Assembly (NCBI GenBank): GCA_041821265.1
Contig: JBGUEQ010000003.1
Span: 109,788 to 173,787, forward strand
Direction: 5' to 3'
DNA: 64,000 nt
Source of the DNA: Lachnotalea sp041821265
GTDB taxonomy: Bacteria; Bacillota; Clostridia; Lachnospirales; Lachnospiraceae
This document shows positions 24,129-32,173 of this stretch, in pieces. The stretch's first letter is position 1; the number at the start of each line of letters is the position of its first letter. The notes beneath the pieces are model-generated. The model made no database searches. It was given only the letters and a program-made list of their open reading frames with translations, and was not told the DNA's origin. Made by a program: the position numbers and the translations under genes.

Positions 24129-26654
24129 ATGGCAGAATACAAACATATTGAAATAATGCGTGAGGAGATGATTCGGCAATATAAGTTTCAACCTAATAGG
24201 AACCCACCGCGGCCACCAGTCCGTAATAAAGTTGAGCATGGTGAAAAATTAAAAGATCAATTGTCTTCTTCGTTAGGTGATATTATTACAAAAAGAAGAG
24301 ATATAGGAATACAGTCTGAAAACTTAGTTGTACTAGAATTAATGAGTGATGCATTTTCGCCTAACTTGCTGGAACATATGCTTCGTAAGTTCAATATGTT
24401 TTTGGTTGAAGAAACTGACATACCAAACACCAACAATTCAAGATTGGTTATACAATTTGAAAATCTTGAGTCTATAGGTTTTTTTAATAAAGAAAGAGAA
24501 TTATGGGAATGTGACGATGTAAATGATGCTGTGTTAACTTATGCTAAACGAAGAGATATATTTAATTGTATAGAAAATATAAAAACAGTTACAAGAGAAG
24601 ATAGAATTGGAATACGATTAAAAAGATACTTTGAGAATCCGTCACTATTTCCAGTGGGAATGTTCATTGTCAATATAGATATTTGGTTTAATGGGGAAAT
24701 GTCAACGGCATTTGAAATAGAAACTCAAATTAAAAAGGTATTAGGAACAGAAGGAAGCAAATTGATGGGAGATTTGTTTCAAATACCAAGCTTGTTATTA
24801 GGAAGAGCATTGATAAATGAATTTACGTTGAATGCACTGCTGGAAATGGACATTATTTCCACTATTGAATTGCCTTTTAGTAATGTTTCATCAGAGCCAT
24901 ATGATTTATATACATGGGATTATGAACCTATTGTCCAGGATGAATTGGGTGAGGATGCTCCGTTGGCTACAGTTTTAGATTCTGGGGTTTTTACAGGAAA
25001 TCCGTTATTAGAACATTTGGTCGTAGCAGAAGAGGAATTTGATACTACAGAAAACACTACAACAGATTTAAATGGGCATGGTACAGGCGTTGCCGGAATT
25101 GTTGTGTATGGAGATTTTGATAACTGTCTGAAAACTAATTGTTTTAAGCCGTTAGTTAGGATATGTAATGGTAAAATTATGCATGATGAAAATGGTAATC
25201 CGTGCTTTCCAGATGATAAAAGACCTGAGCTGATTGTTAAAGAAGCAATAGAATATTTTTATAATGAGTTTGGTTGTAGAATATTTAATTTATCTGCAGG
25301 AGATAGTGATCACTTATATAGTGGTGGTAGACAATTTGCATGGGCTGAAATGATTGATCAATTAGCAAGAGAATTAGATATAATAATTATTATAAGTGCA
25401 GGAAATGTACCTAATCCTGAGATATCTGATTTTAATTCTCGTGATGAGTTAATGTCACAGTGCCGTAATCAATTATTCCAACCAGAGCATAGAATAATTG
25501 ATCCAGCAACTTCTGCACTAGGAATAACAGTTGGATCTATAACAAGATTTGATGAGCCATCAGCAATTTTAAATAGAGCGGCACGTATTTCGGTAGGAAA
25601 AAAAGATTCTCCATCAGCATTTACTAGAATCGGAAAAGGTGTTAATAGAGCGATAAAGCCGGATATTGTAGCATATGGAGGTAATTTTGCAGTTTCACAA
25701 TTGATGAGAGGTAAAAACCAATGGGTTAAAAATGACATGAGGTTATTTGAACCTACATTAAACAATGGAAACGATAAAATATTTCGAGGATATTGCGGAA
25801 CAAGCTTTTCAGCCCCATATGTTACGCATATAGCCGCAAGGATTGAACGTGCTATGGAACAGCAATTGGGAGAGTTGCCATCAGCAAATTTAGTTCGTGC
25901 GTTATTAATAAACTCAGCAAGATGTTCTGATGATATGTCAAAATGGGGTGAGGATTCCAAAGACGATTTATATCGGGGGAATTCCAACCCTAAGCAGGAT
26001 CGGAAGATGAGATTATATGGATTTGGGAAAGTTGATGACAGTTTACTTTATTCTGATAATAATAGAGTAACATTATTTACAGAAGATAGGTTACCATTAC
26101 GTTCATTTCATTTATATAAAATTCCTGTTCCTAAAGAATTTATCCATATAAAAGCAAAAAAGACTATTTCTATAAGTCTTGCCTATAATCCAATAACAAG
26201 GCTTAGTAGGAAAGATTATTTGACAAATAATATATGGTTTGAAGTATTTAGAAAGATCGATGAAGATACATTAGTTCAATATAAGGCAAAAAAAGAAGCA
26301 GATGAAGATGTGGACGAAGATTTGGAGAGCTTTCCGGATACAAATAAGGCAAAATTTCACCCTGGATATACAGAGATTAATAAAGGTACATTACAACAAC
26401 GCATTTGGGAAAAAGGATCTAGAGGCGGAAGTGATTTGCTATGGGATGAAAATGATCCGTACATATATATTCTTGTAACAGGAAAAGAAAGATTTAAATA
26501 TGCTGAACAAGAGATTCCACAAGAGTATGCGTTAGCAATTACTTTTATGTATGAAGGGCAAGAAGATGTACAACTTTATACTAAATTGAAAAATAATGTT
26601 AAAGTAAAAGTACGTCAACAATCAAGAGAACGTGTACGTGATAGAATTCGATAA
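24129..26654 (+). CDS. Cytoplasmic S8 (subtilisin-like) serine protease, 841 residues
   Basis: Preceded by GGGGAGG. No signal peptide, so it should stay inside the cell, unlike most subtilases. Residues 1-275 form an N-terminal region of unknown fold. The S8 domain spans about 278-620 with an intact triad: Asp284 in ATVLDSGV, His317 in NGHGTGVAGI and Ser559 in GTSFSAPYV; the oxyanion Asn is in SAGNVP. Residues about 640-841 form a beta-rich C-terminal domain ending in a very basic tail. The architecture fits the Y4bN-like intracellular subtilases that pair with AAA ATPases. The target is unknown. Confidence 0.87.
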   Translation: MAEYKHIEIMREEMIRQYKFQPNRNPPRPPVRNKVEHGEKLKDQLSSSLGDIITKRRDIGIQSENLVVLELMSDAFSPNLLEHMLRKFNMFLVEETDIPNTNNSRLVIQFENLESIGFFNKERELWECDDVNDAVLTYAKRRDIFNCIENIKTVTREDRIGIRLKRYFENPSLFPVGMFIVNIDIWFNGEMSTAFEIETQIKKVLGTEGSKLMGDLFQIPSLLLGRALINEFTLNALLEMDIISTIELPFSNVSSEPYDLYTWDYEPIVQDELGEDAPLATVLDSGVFTGNPLLEHLVVAEEEFDTTENTTTDLNGHGTGVAGIVVYGDFDNCLKTNCFKPLVRICNGKIMHDENGNPCFPDDKRPELIVKEAIEYFYNEFGCRIFNLSAGDSDHLYSGGRQFAWAEMIDQLARELDIIIIISAGNVPNPEISDFNSRDELMSQCRNQLFQPEHRIIDPATSALGITVGSITRFDEPSAILNRAARISVGKKDSPSAFTRIGKGVNRAIKPDIVAYGGNFAVSQLMRGKNQWVKNDMRLFEPTLNNGNDKIFRGYCGTSFSAPYVTHIAARIERAMEQQLGELPSANLVRALLINSARCSDDMSKWGEDSKDDLYRGNSNPKQDRKMRLYGFGKVDDSLLYSDNNRVTLFTEDRLPLRSFHLYKIPVPKEFIHIKAKKTISISLAYNPITRLSRKDYLTNNIWFEVFRKIDEDTLVQYKAKKEADEDVDEDLESFPDTNKAKFHPGYTEINKGTLQQRIWEKGSRGGSDLLWDENDPYIYILVTGKERFKYAEQEIPQEYALAITFMYEGQEDVQLYTKLKNNVKVKVRQQSRERVRDRIR

Positions 26655-26665
26655 AAAACTATAAT

Positions 26666-26692
26666 AAAAAAGCCAGTTATCTGGCTTTTTTT
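26666..26692 (+). terminator. Intrinsic terminator after the protease gene
   Basis: AAAAAGCCAG - TTAT - CTGGCTTTTTTT, a 6-base GC stem with flanking A/T pairing and a strong T run, 12 bases after the stop. It ends the XRE/AAA/protease operon. Confidence 0.9.
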
Positions 26693-26721
26693 GTACCCAT
26701 TTTTGAAAGGAGATAAGAATA

Positions 26722-26757
26722 ATGACAAAGTACAAACGTCAGAAAGTTCCACCGTAG
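26722..26757 (+). CDS. 11-codon leader peptide candidate
   Basis: ATG 26722 has a good GAAAGGAG site and encodes MTKYKRQKVPP, then stop. It lies between two intrinsic terminators and 95 bases ahead of the DUF5688 gene. The basic text and place suggest a leader peptide, but it could be fortuitous. Confidence 0.35.
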   Translation: MTKYKRQKVPP

Positions 26758-26796
26758 CGTTGATTTTTTTATTATTAAAGAGAAACTAATCACACC

Positions 26797-26830
26797 GGGA
26801 GATACAAGCTTTTTTGTATCTCCCTATTTT
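26797..26830 (+). terminator. Intrinsic terminator ahead of the DUF5688 gene
   Basis: Perfect 11-base stem GGGAGATACAA / TTGTATCTCCC with a 6-base loop, followed by TATTTTTATTTT. It lies only 22 bases before ATG 26852, in the 5' leader, so it would attenuate the downstream genes. Confidence 0.85.
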
Positions 26831-26851
26831 TATTTTCAGGAGGAAAAAATT

Positions 26852-27856
26852 ATGATGAATTACGAATTATTCAAGGAAGTAGTGGCAGAGAAATTCAAAG
26901 AATTTATGCCAGAGGAGTACAAAGATTACAAGATCGATGTACATTCAGTAACAAAGGTAAACCAGACAATGGATGCCATTAATCTGGTTCCAACAGGTGA
27001 TGACAGATTATCAACTTCACCAACCATCTATATCAACAACATGTACGAGCATTATAAGGAATGCGAAGATTTACAGGAAGTGTTACAGAGTGCAGCAGAA
27101 TCTATGGTTAAAGCGTTTGTGGAAGCACCAAATGTTAGTCCGAAGGTTGATTTTGATACAGCCAAAGACAACATCATTATGGTGCTAGTGAATACGGAGC
27201 AGAACAAAGGAATGCTTGAGAATATTCCTAGTAGACAGTTTCAGGATTTATCCATTATTTATCGTTGGGTTGTAGATAAGGACAGAGATGGAATTTCTAG
27301 TACGATTGTAAATAATGGTCTTGCAGAAAAATTAGGTATGAATGAAGAACAGCTTTATAAAGCTGCTGTAGAAAATACAGTACGTTTATTCCCGCCAACT
27401 GTGAAATCCATGAATGATGTTATCATAGATATGATGATGGCAGATGGAATGCCGGGTGAAATTGCGGATATGATGATTGGAGAAGTGCCAGAGGAAAACA
27501 TGATGTATGTCATTTCCAATGATAGAGGAGTAAATGGTGCAGCTTCCATGCTTTATGAGGATAATCTTCACAAGTTGGCTGAAAAGTTGGAAACAGATTT
27601 ATATATTATGCCCTCGTCGCTACACGAAGTTATTGCAGTATCAGTAAACATGGGAGATCCAAATGAATTGGCTCAGATGGTAAATGAAATCAATATGGAC
27701 CAGGTTTCATTAGATGAGAGATTATCGAATCAGGTATATCACTATGACAAAGACCTTAGAAAGCTTTCATTAGCAACGGATACTCCAAATAAACGTCTTG
27801 ATGGAATTGTGGCAGAACCAAAACTTATCTATGAAGTTAAGGATCAGTCCAGATAG
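26852..27856 (+). CDS. DUF5688 family protein
   Basis: 334 residues (ATG 26852, ribosome site CAGGAGG). Start with FKEFMPEEYKDYKIDVHSV, a middle with LENIPSRQFQDLSIIYRWVV and a C-terminus with GAASMLYEDNLHKLAEKL and YIMPSSLHEVIAV match DUF5688 proteins carried by clostridial conjugative elements. The Met-rich loop near 190-215 is unusual. Function is unknown; it is always in the DNA-processing part of such elements. Confidence 0.75.
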   Translation: MMNYELFKEVVAEKFKEFMPEEYKDYKIDVHSVTKVNQTMDAINLVPTGDDRLSTSPTIYINNMYEHYKECEDLQEVLQSAAESMVKAFVEAPNVSPKVDFDTAKDNIIMVLVNTEQNKGMLENIPSRQFQDLSIIYRWVVDKDRDGISSTIVNNGLAEKLGMNEEQLYKAAVENTVRLFPPTVKSMNDVIIDMMMADGMPGEIADMMIGEVPEENMMYVISNDRGVNGAASMLYEDNLHKLAEKLETDLYIMPSSLHEVIAVSVNMGDPNELAQMVNEINMDQVSLDERLSNQVYHYDKDLRKLSLATDTPNKRLDGIVAEPKLIYEVKDQSR

Positions 27857-27865
27857 GAGTGGATT

Positions 27866-27982
27866 ATGGAACGAGAAGTAACAATGGAAGAACTTGAGAA
27901 GCTTGTAAAAGACCAAGAAGGTGATTTTATTATTCATATTTCAATTGGAGAGGAGACTGATACCGATGCCAAGAAAGAATGA
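27866..27982 (+). CDS. 38-residue acidic protein, unknown
   Basis: TAGGAGTGG precedes ATG 27866. The text is acidic, with helix MEELEKLVKD followed by strand DFIIHISIGEE. It overlaps the RadC-like gene by 17 bases, which indicates translational coupling. No known family recognised. Confidence 0.5.
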   Translation: MEREVTMEELEKLVKDQEGDFIIHISIGEETDTDAKKE

Positions 27983-28508
27983 ATTTAAATTGGATGTGGT
28001 ATCAGTAAGGCTGGTGAAAGACGCTCCGGTTTTATCAGAGCACAGAATTGTAAATCCGGAGGATGCAGTTGATGTGGTCGGCAAATATCTATGTGAAATG
28101 GATAGAGAAGTGGTATGTGTTGTGAATTTAAAAGGAGACAATACACCAATTAACTTTCATATTGCAAGTATAGGTGCTGTGAATCAGGCTATGGCACATC
28201 CAAGAGAATTGTTTAAAGCAAGCATTCTTTCAAATGCTGCTAATATGATTCTTCTTCATTGCCACCCCTCGGGAAATTTACATCCATCCAAAGAGGATAC
28301 GATGCTAACAGATCGTATGCTCAAGCTATCAGAATTAATTGGGATTCCCCTTCTTGACCATATTATTGTAGGCGGAGACAATCGTGAATATTTCAGTTTT
28401 AAGGCAAAGGGATTAATGAAAAATCCTTCTATTGTGTTAAATATGAATTACGAAACACTAAATTTTCCGCCTACTTCAATGGTAGCGGAGAAGGGAAAGG
28501 GTAGGTGA
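27966..28508 (+). CDS. JAB/RadC-like (JAMM) domain protein
   Basis: 180 residues from ATG 27966 (GAGAGGAG upstream). The JAMM motif is intact: LLHCHPSGNLHPSKEDTMLT gives H-x-H-P-S-G followed by S-x-x-D. A conserved Glu lies earlier and GIPLLDHIIVGG after. RadC-like proteins of this short type are typical of mobile elements and defence islands. Biochemical role is unsettled; possible metalloprotease or DNA-repair-linked function. Confidence 0.85.
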   Translation: MPRKNEFKLDVVSVRLVKDAPVLSEHRIVNPEDAVDVVGKYLCEMDREVVCVVNLKGDNTPINFHIASIGAVNQAMAHPRELFKASILSNAANMILLHCHPSGNLHPSKEDTMLTDRMLKLSELIGIPLLDHIIVGGDNREYFSFKAKGLMKNPSIVLNMNYETLNFPPTSMVAEKGKGR

Positions 28509-28512
28509 TAAA

Positions 28513-29475
28513 ATGGATAGATTTACAGAAGCAGAGCTTGCAGCTGCAAAGAGCATTGACTTAACCGCAGTTGCAACAAAACTTGGATATACAGTCAAGC
28601 GTGTTGGAAATTATTACACCTTGAAAGAAATGGATTCCATACGAATCTACAATAAAAGTCATTGGTTTCGCTGGAGCAGACAGTATGAAAAAGGCGAGAA
28701 TGGTGGATCACAGATAGATTTTCTAAGGGTATTTGCAGGAATGGATATTAAGGAAGCAGTGTTTTGGCTTCTTGATTTTGCAGGTTATAGAAGAATAGCG
28801 GTAACCGAAGCATCAAAACCACTAAAGTATCAAGTTGGGAAGAAACAGGCTGAAAGAAAACTATTTGAATTGCCACTATCAGCAGCGAGCAATGCATATA
28901 TTTATTCGTATTTGAATCAGGAAAGAGCAATCAGCAAGGTGGTCATCGAATACGTTATAAGCCATGGACTTATTTATGAATCCAGAGATTATCATAACGT
29001 GGTGTTTAAAGGAAATGATAAGGAAGGTGTTACCAGATTTGCCAGTATGCGAGGTGTGTTTGACAGGGGTGGTAATAGCTTTAAGTGTGATGTAGCAGGA
29101 AATGATAAGAATTATGGTTTTAACATTTTTACAGACAATAGCAGCGAATTAATTGTATTTGAAGCAGCCATTGATCTTATGAGCTATATGGATATTTATA
29201 TGGATTTTGAAACGAATAAGCTCGCCCTTGGAATGTTATCTGATGCACCACTGGAGACCTTTTTAGAGGAACATCCTCAGATTACCTCCATAAGATTTTG
29301 TTTGGATAATGATGTGCCCGGAAGAAAGGCAACGGAAGAACTTACAGAGAAGTATTATAGCTTAGGTTATGATGTAGAGGACTGTCCACCACCAAAGAAC
29401 TACAAGGATTACAATGAATGGCTTGTTGCTGTTAAGCTTCAGCCTGTAAGGGCAGAGAGATCAATGATGCGTTGA
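28513..29475 (+). CDS. DUF3991/toprim-domain protein (primase-like)
   Basis: 320 residues. The N-terminus has a DUF3991/zinc-finger-like region (SHWFRWSRQYEKGENGGSQI, IDFLRVFAG). The C-terminal half has a toprim fold: LIVFEAAIDLMSYMDI gives the catalytic Glu, and ITSIRFCLDNDVPGRKA gives the D-x-D-like metal site. Such proteins prime or process transferred DNA in conjugative elements. The iteron array starts at its last base. Confidence 0.8.
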   Translation: MDRFTEAELAAAKSIDLTAVATKLGYTVKRVGNYYTLKEMDSIRIYNKSHWFRWSRQYEKGENGGSQIDFLRVFAGMDIKEAVFWLLDFAGYRRIAVTEASKPLKYQVGKKQAERKLFELPLSAASNAYIYSYLNQERAISKVVIEYVISHGLIYESRDYHNVVFKGNDKEGVTRFASMRGVFDRGGNSFKCDVAGNDKNYGFNIFTDNSSELIVFEAAIDLMSYMDIYMDFETNKLALGMLSDAPLETFLEEHPQITSIRFCLDNDVPGRKATEELTEKYYSLGYDVEDCPPPKNYKDYNEWLVAVKLQPVRAERSMMR

Positions 29476-29687
29476 TGGGGAAATACCATACCAAAATGGA
29501 CTTTCCATGGGGAATTTCCAAATGACAGATGCCAAAACATGGGGAAATGTCGTAGGGTATAAATTGGTGGTTTTCATGTTGAAAATATATTTCATTTTAT
29601 ACATGGGGAAATACCATACTAAAATGGACTTTTTATGGGGAATTTCCAAATGATAAGTGCCAAAACATGGGGAATTTTCATGGGGAA
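29475..29687 (+). repeat. Iteron-like array: ATGGGGAA phased every 32 bp
   Basis: Exact ATGGGGAA copies begin at 29475, 29507, 29539, 29603, 29635, 29667 and 29680. Spacing is 32, 32, 64, 32, 32 and 13 bases; the 29571 slot is degenerate. A 128-base block is duplicated (29475 and 29603 share ATGGGGAAATACCATAC and what follows). Thirty-two bases is about three helical turns, so bound proteins would line up on one face. There is no gene in this stretch. It is an origin of replication, transfer origin or centromere candidate. Confidence 0.8.
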
Positions 29688-29705
29688 TATAAAATATCAG
29701 GGGTT

Positions 29706-29768
29706 TTAGGGGATTAGCTCCCCTAACTAGATGCATTAGAGACGGAGACGTCTCTAATGCGTATCTAG
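29706..29768. other. Two strong inverted repeats, oriT candidate
   Basis: TTAGGGGA/TCCCCTAA forms an 8-base stem at 29706-29726. Directly next is a 12-base perfect stem, GCATTAGAGACG/CGTCTCTAATGC with a GAGA loop (29733-29760), extended outward by CTAGAT/ATCTAG. Neither has a T run, so they are not terminators. Together with the iterons and the downstream mobC and relaxase genes they suggest a transfer origin. A nick site cannot be named from sequence alone. Confidence 0.6.
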
Positions 29769-29847
29769 CCATGTCGGTAGCTATGCTATTTTCATGGGAA
29801 AGAACTAGAGATTTACTAAACACGGATAAGGAGGTGTGCTAATCGCA

Positions 29848-30375
29848 ATGGATAAAGAAGCTGTTTTATTTACAAAACCAGAGAAACTTATAGAGTATCT
29901 GGATGAGAATGATTTATTGATGGATCTTAGCAGTAAAGATTCAGAAATCCTGCTTAATTATATGGAAGGTCATGGATATAGTCTTGGAGAATTAAATGGA
30001 AAGCTTGTCAGAGTCGATATCGGTGAGGAACATGGCGAAGTAATGGAGTATTCCATTGATGATGCTATTGATGTTGTTTGCGAGTGGAATTATGAGCTTA
30101 TTCAGGAAACAAAGGAAAGAAGAGATTCGCCTGAAAACTTTCTGGATTTTTGTTCTAGTCAGGGCAAATATGAATCTTTGAGAGAAGATGAAAAAACTCT
30201 GGATAAGATGTTTTATAAAACTCGATATGGCAAGGAAATTAATGAACTTGCTGAGAGACTTGCACAAGAAGCCGCTAGAAATATTAAAGCAAGTAAGAAA
30301 ATGGATTCGGTAGCAATTGCAGTTACAGAAGAAATTCAGCAATACAGTACAGATAAGAAGGATAAGGTGAGATAA
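29848..30375 (+). CDS. Conserved element protein, unknown function
   Basis: 175 residues from ATG 29848; AAGGAGG is 13 bases upstream, and GTG 29836 is in frame but overlaps that site. Acidic and helical, with YLDENDLLMDLSSKDSEIL at the start and a long C-terminal helix. The stop TAA shares bases with the mobC start, so the three mobilisation genes form one operon. Function unknown; relaxosome accessory is a guess from position. Confidence 0.6.
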   Translation: MDKEAVLFTKPEKLIEYLDENDLLMDLSSKDSEILLNYMEGHGYSLGELNGKLVRVDIGEEHGEVMEYSIDDAIDVVCEWNYELIQETKERRDSPENFLDFCSSQGKYESLREDEKTLDKMFYKTRYGKEINELAERLAQEAARNIKASKKMDSVAIAVTEEIQQYSTDKKDKVR

Positions 30376-30704
30376 TGGCAGATTCAGTTCACTGTATTAA
30401 GAAGACCTTACGACTCATGCCTGATGAAGCAAAGATGTTAGCTGAAAAATCAGCAAGTGCAGGAATGTGTGAAGCTGATTATCTAAGATTATTAATTAGT
30501 CAGAAGCCAAATGATTATCCGGAAGTACGCAGATTATTAAAAGATTTGATTAATGAGGTTAATAGAATAGGTATTAATATTAACCAATTGGTATTTAATC
30601 ATAATTCTGGATTATATAGTGAACAGGATAGGGAACGTCTTTTTGCATACATGAAAAAACTGAATGTAACTGTCAAAGAGGCGGTGGTACAGATTGGCTA
30701 TTAG
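30375..30704 (+). CDS. MobC-like relaxosome protein
   Basis: 109 residues. N-terminal strand-helix-helix (KKTLRLMPDEAKMLAEKSAS) of RHH type, then LKDLINEVNRIGININQLV, the MobC signature with G-x-N-x-N-Q. It overlaps the relaxase gene by 11 bases. It would bind near oriT and help the relaxase melt the nick region. Confidence 0.82.
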   Translation: MADSVHCIKKTLRLMPDEAKMLAEKSASAGMCEADYLRLLISQKPNDYPEVRRLLKDLINEVNRIGININQLVFNHNSGLYSEQDRERLFAYMKKLNVTVKEAVVQIGY

Positions 30705-32148
30705 TAAAATCCTTTATATGAAGGACTGTGGCAGAAACTTTCCAGGAAAGCATTTGAAGGTAGCAATTGAATATATTTCAGTGCCCGATAAAACGCAGAA
30801 TGGAAAGTTTGTCGCAGGACTTAACTGTCAGCCAGATGCTGCTTATGAACAGATGAAGCAGACGAAAATAAAGTTTGGCAAAACTGATATGAGACAAGGA
30901 TACCATTTGATTATTTCCTTTGAGGAAGGGGAAGTGGATGCTGATACCGCATTTGAAATCATAGGCAAGATTGCAAAAGAGTATCTTGGTGAAGAGTATG
31001 AGGCAGTATATGCGGTTCATGATAACACAGAACATATACATGGTCATATTTGTTTCAATAGTGTTAGTTTCAAGACGGGTAAGAAATATCGCTATGAAAA
31101 AGGCGATTGGGCTAGAGATATTCAACCTATTACAAACCGATTATGTGAAGCGTATGGATTATCAACGATTGAATTGTCGGAGGATAAGGCAAAGTCAGAT
31201 GATCATTATAAGGAATGGAATGATTTTAGAGATGGCAAGTTTGTCTGGGTTGATATGATTAAACGTGACTTGGATGCTTGCATTATGCAGGCTCCCACTT
31301 TTGATAGTTTTTTAGAATTATTGGCAGACAAAGGGTATGAGGTTAAGCAAGGAAAATATTTTGCAATCAGACCACCCGGTATGTATCGATTTAAAAGGTG
31401 CAAGTCATTAGGAGAAGATTATACGGAAGAACGGATAAGAGAAAGAGTCCTTAGTGAATCTTTATCTGAGTATAGACCGTTACGAAAGAGTGAACAGCCT
31501 AGAATTGTTACGTATAAGATTAAACGATTCAAACGAGCTAAAATGTCTAGATTGCAGAAACGATATTTTGCAAAGCTCTATCGCATAGGCCAGCTTAAGA
31601 AGAAACCATATAGTCAGGCATGGAAGTACAAGGATGATATTCGGAAGATGCATAAGTTACAGGAGCAATACTTATTTCTATCAAGGCATGATATCCGAAA
31701 TATTGTTGATCTTGCGATGATGACTGAAAGCCTGACAGCAAAGAAGGCAGACGTGTCAAAGGAGAAAAGCCGGGTATTTAAAGCCAGAGCTAAATGTAAC
31801 TCCCTATTTCAGATACTTGATGAAATGAAGGAATTAAAGGAGTGTGAGAATAGTTATCAGTCTGGAGATAACTTCTTTGAAGAAGAGCATCAACAGTGGA
31901 CAAAGTCACTTAATAAACTTTTGAAAGAAGGATACAAAGTAGAAGAGGTGGAAGTTCTAAAGGAGCATTATAGGAATGAAATAGCACTGGTGAGAGATAA
32001 GGAGAAAGCAGCATTTAAGGAACTCAATCTAGCAAAGTCTATTATGAATGAAATACTTCATGATTCAGAGGAGCGTAAGAAAGAGGAAGAAATCAAGAAA
32101 ACTCAGACACAGAATAGTAAGAACAAACAACAGCAGCCAATACATTAG
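30694..32148 (+). CDS. Relaxase / mobilisation nuclease (MobP type)
   Basis: 484 residues. The start is a TTG (30694), supported by the relaxase-like N-terminus and by overlap with mobC; GAGGCGG lies upstream. The relaxase fold shows GYHLIISF (His71) and the metal triad H-x-x-x-x-H-x-H-x-H with His109, His114, His116 and His118 in VHDNTEHIHGHICFNSV. The C-terminal half is basic and coiled. It nicks oriT and pilots the single strand through the type IV channel. Confidence 0.92.
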   Translation: MAISKILYMKDCGRNFPGKHLKVAIEYISVPDKTQNGKFVAGLNCQPDAAYEQMKQTKIKFGKTDMRQGYHLIISFEEGEVDADTAFEIIGKIAKEYLGEEYEAVYAVHDNTEHIHGHICFNSVSFKTGKKYRYEKGDWARDIQPITNRLCEAYGLSTIELSEDKAKSDDHYKEWNDFRDGKFVWVDMIKRDLDACIMQAPTFDSFLELLADKGYEVKQGKYFAIRPPGMYRFKRCKSLGEDYTEERIRERVLSESLSEYRPLRKSEQPRIVTYKIKRFKRAKMSRLQKRYFAKLYRIGQLKKKPYSQAWKYKDDIRKMHKLQEQYLFLSRHDIRNIVDLAMMTESLTAKKADVSKEKSRVFKARAKCNSLFQILDEMKELKECENSYQSGDNFFEEEHQQWTKSLNKLLKEGYKVEEVEVLKEHYRNEIALVRDKEKAAFKELNLAKSIMNEILHDSEERKKEEEIKKTQTQNSKNKQQQPIH

Positions 32149-32173
32149 GTTGTTATTTTTTTAGGAGGAATAT

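Noticed and set aside
29475..29687. CRISPR array
   Set aside because: The repeated word is only 8-9 bases, the intervals are themselves partly duplicated, and no cas genes are present.
29461..29823. Minus-strand ORF of 120 codons over the iteron region
   Set aside because: Its internal repeats merely reflect the DNA repeats; no ribosome site and low-complexity text.
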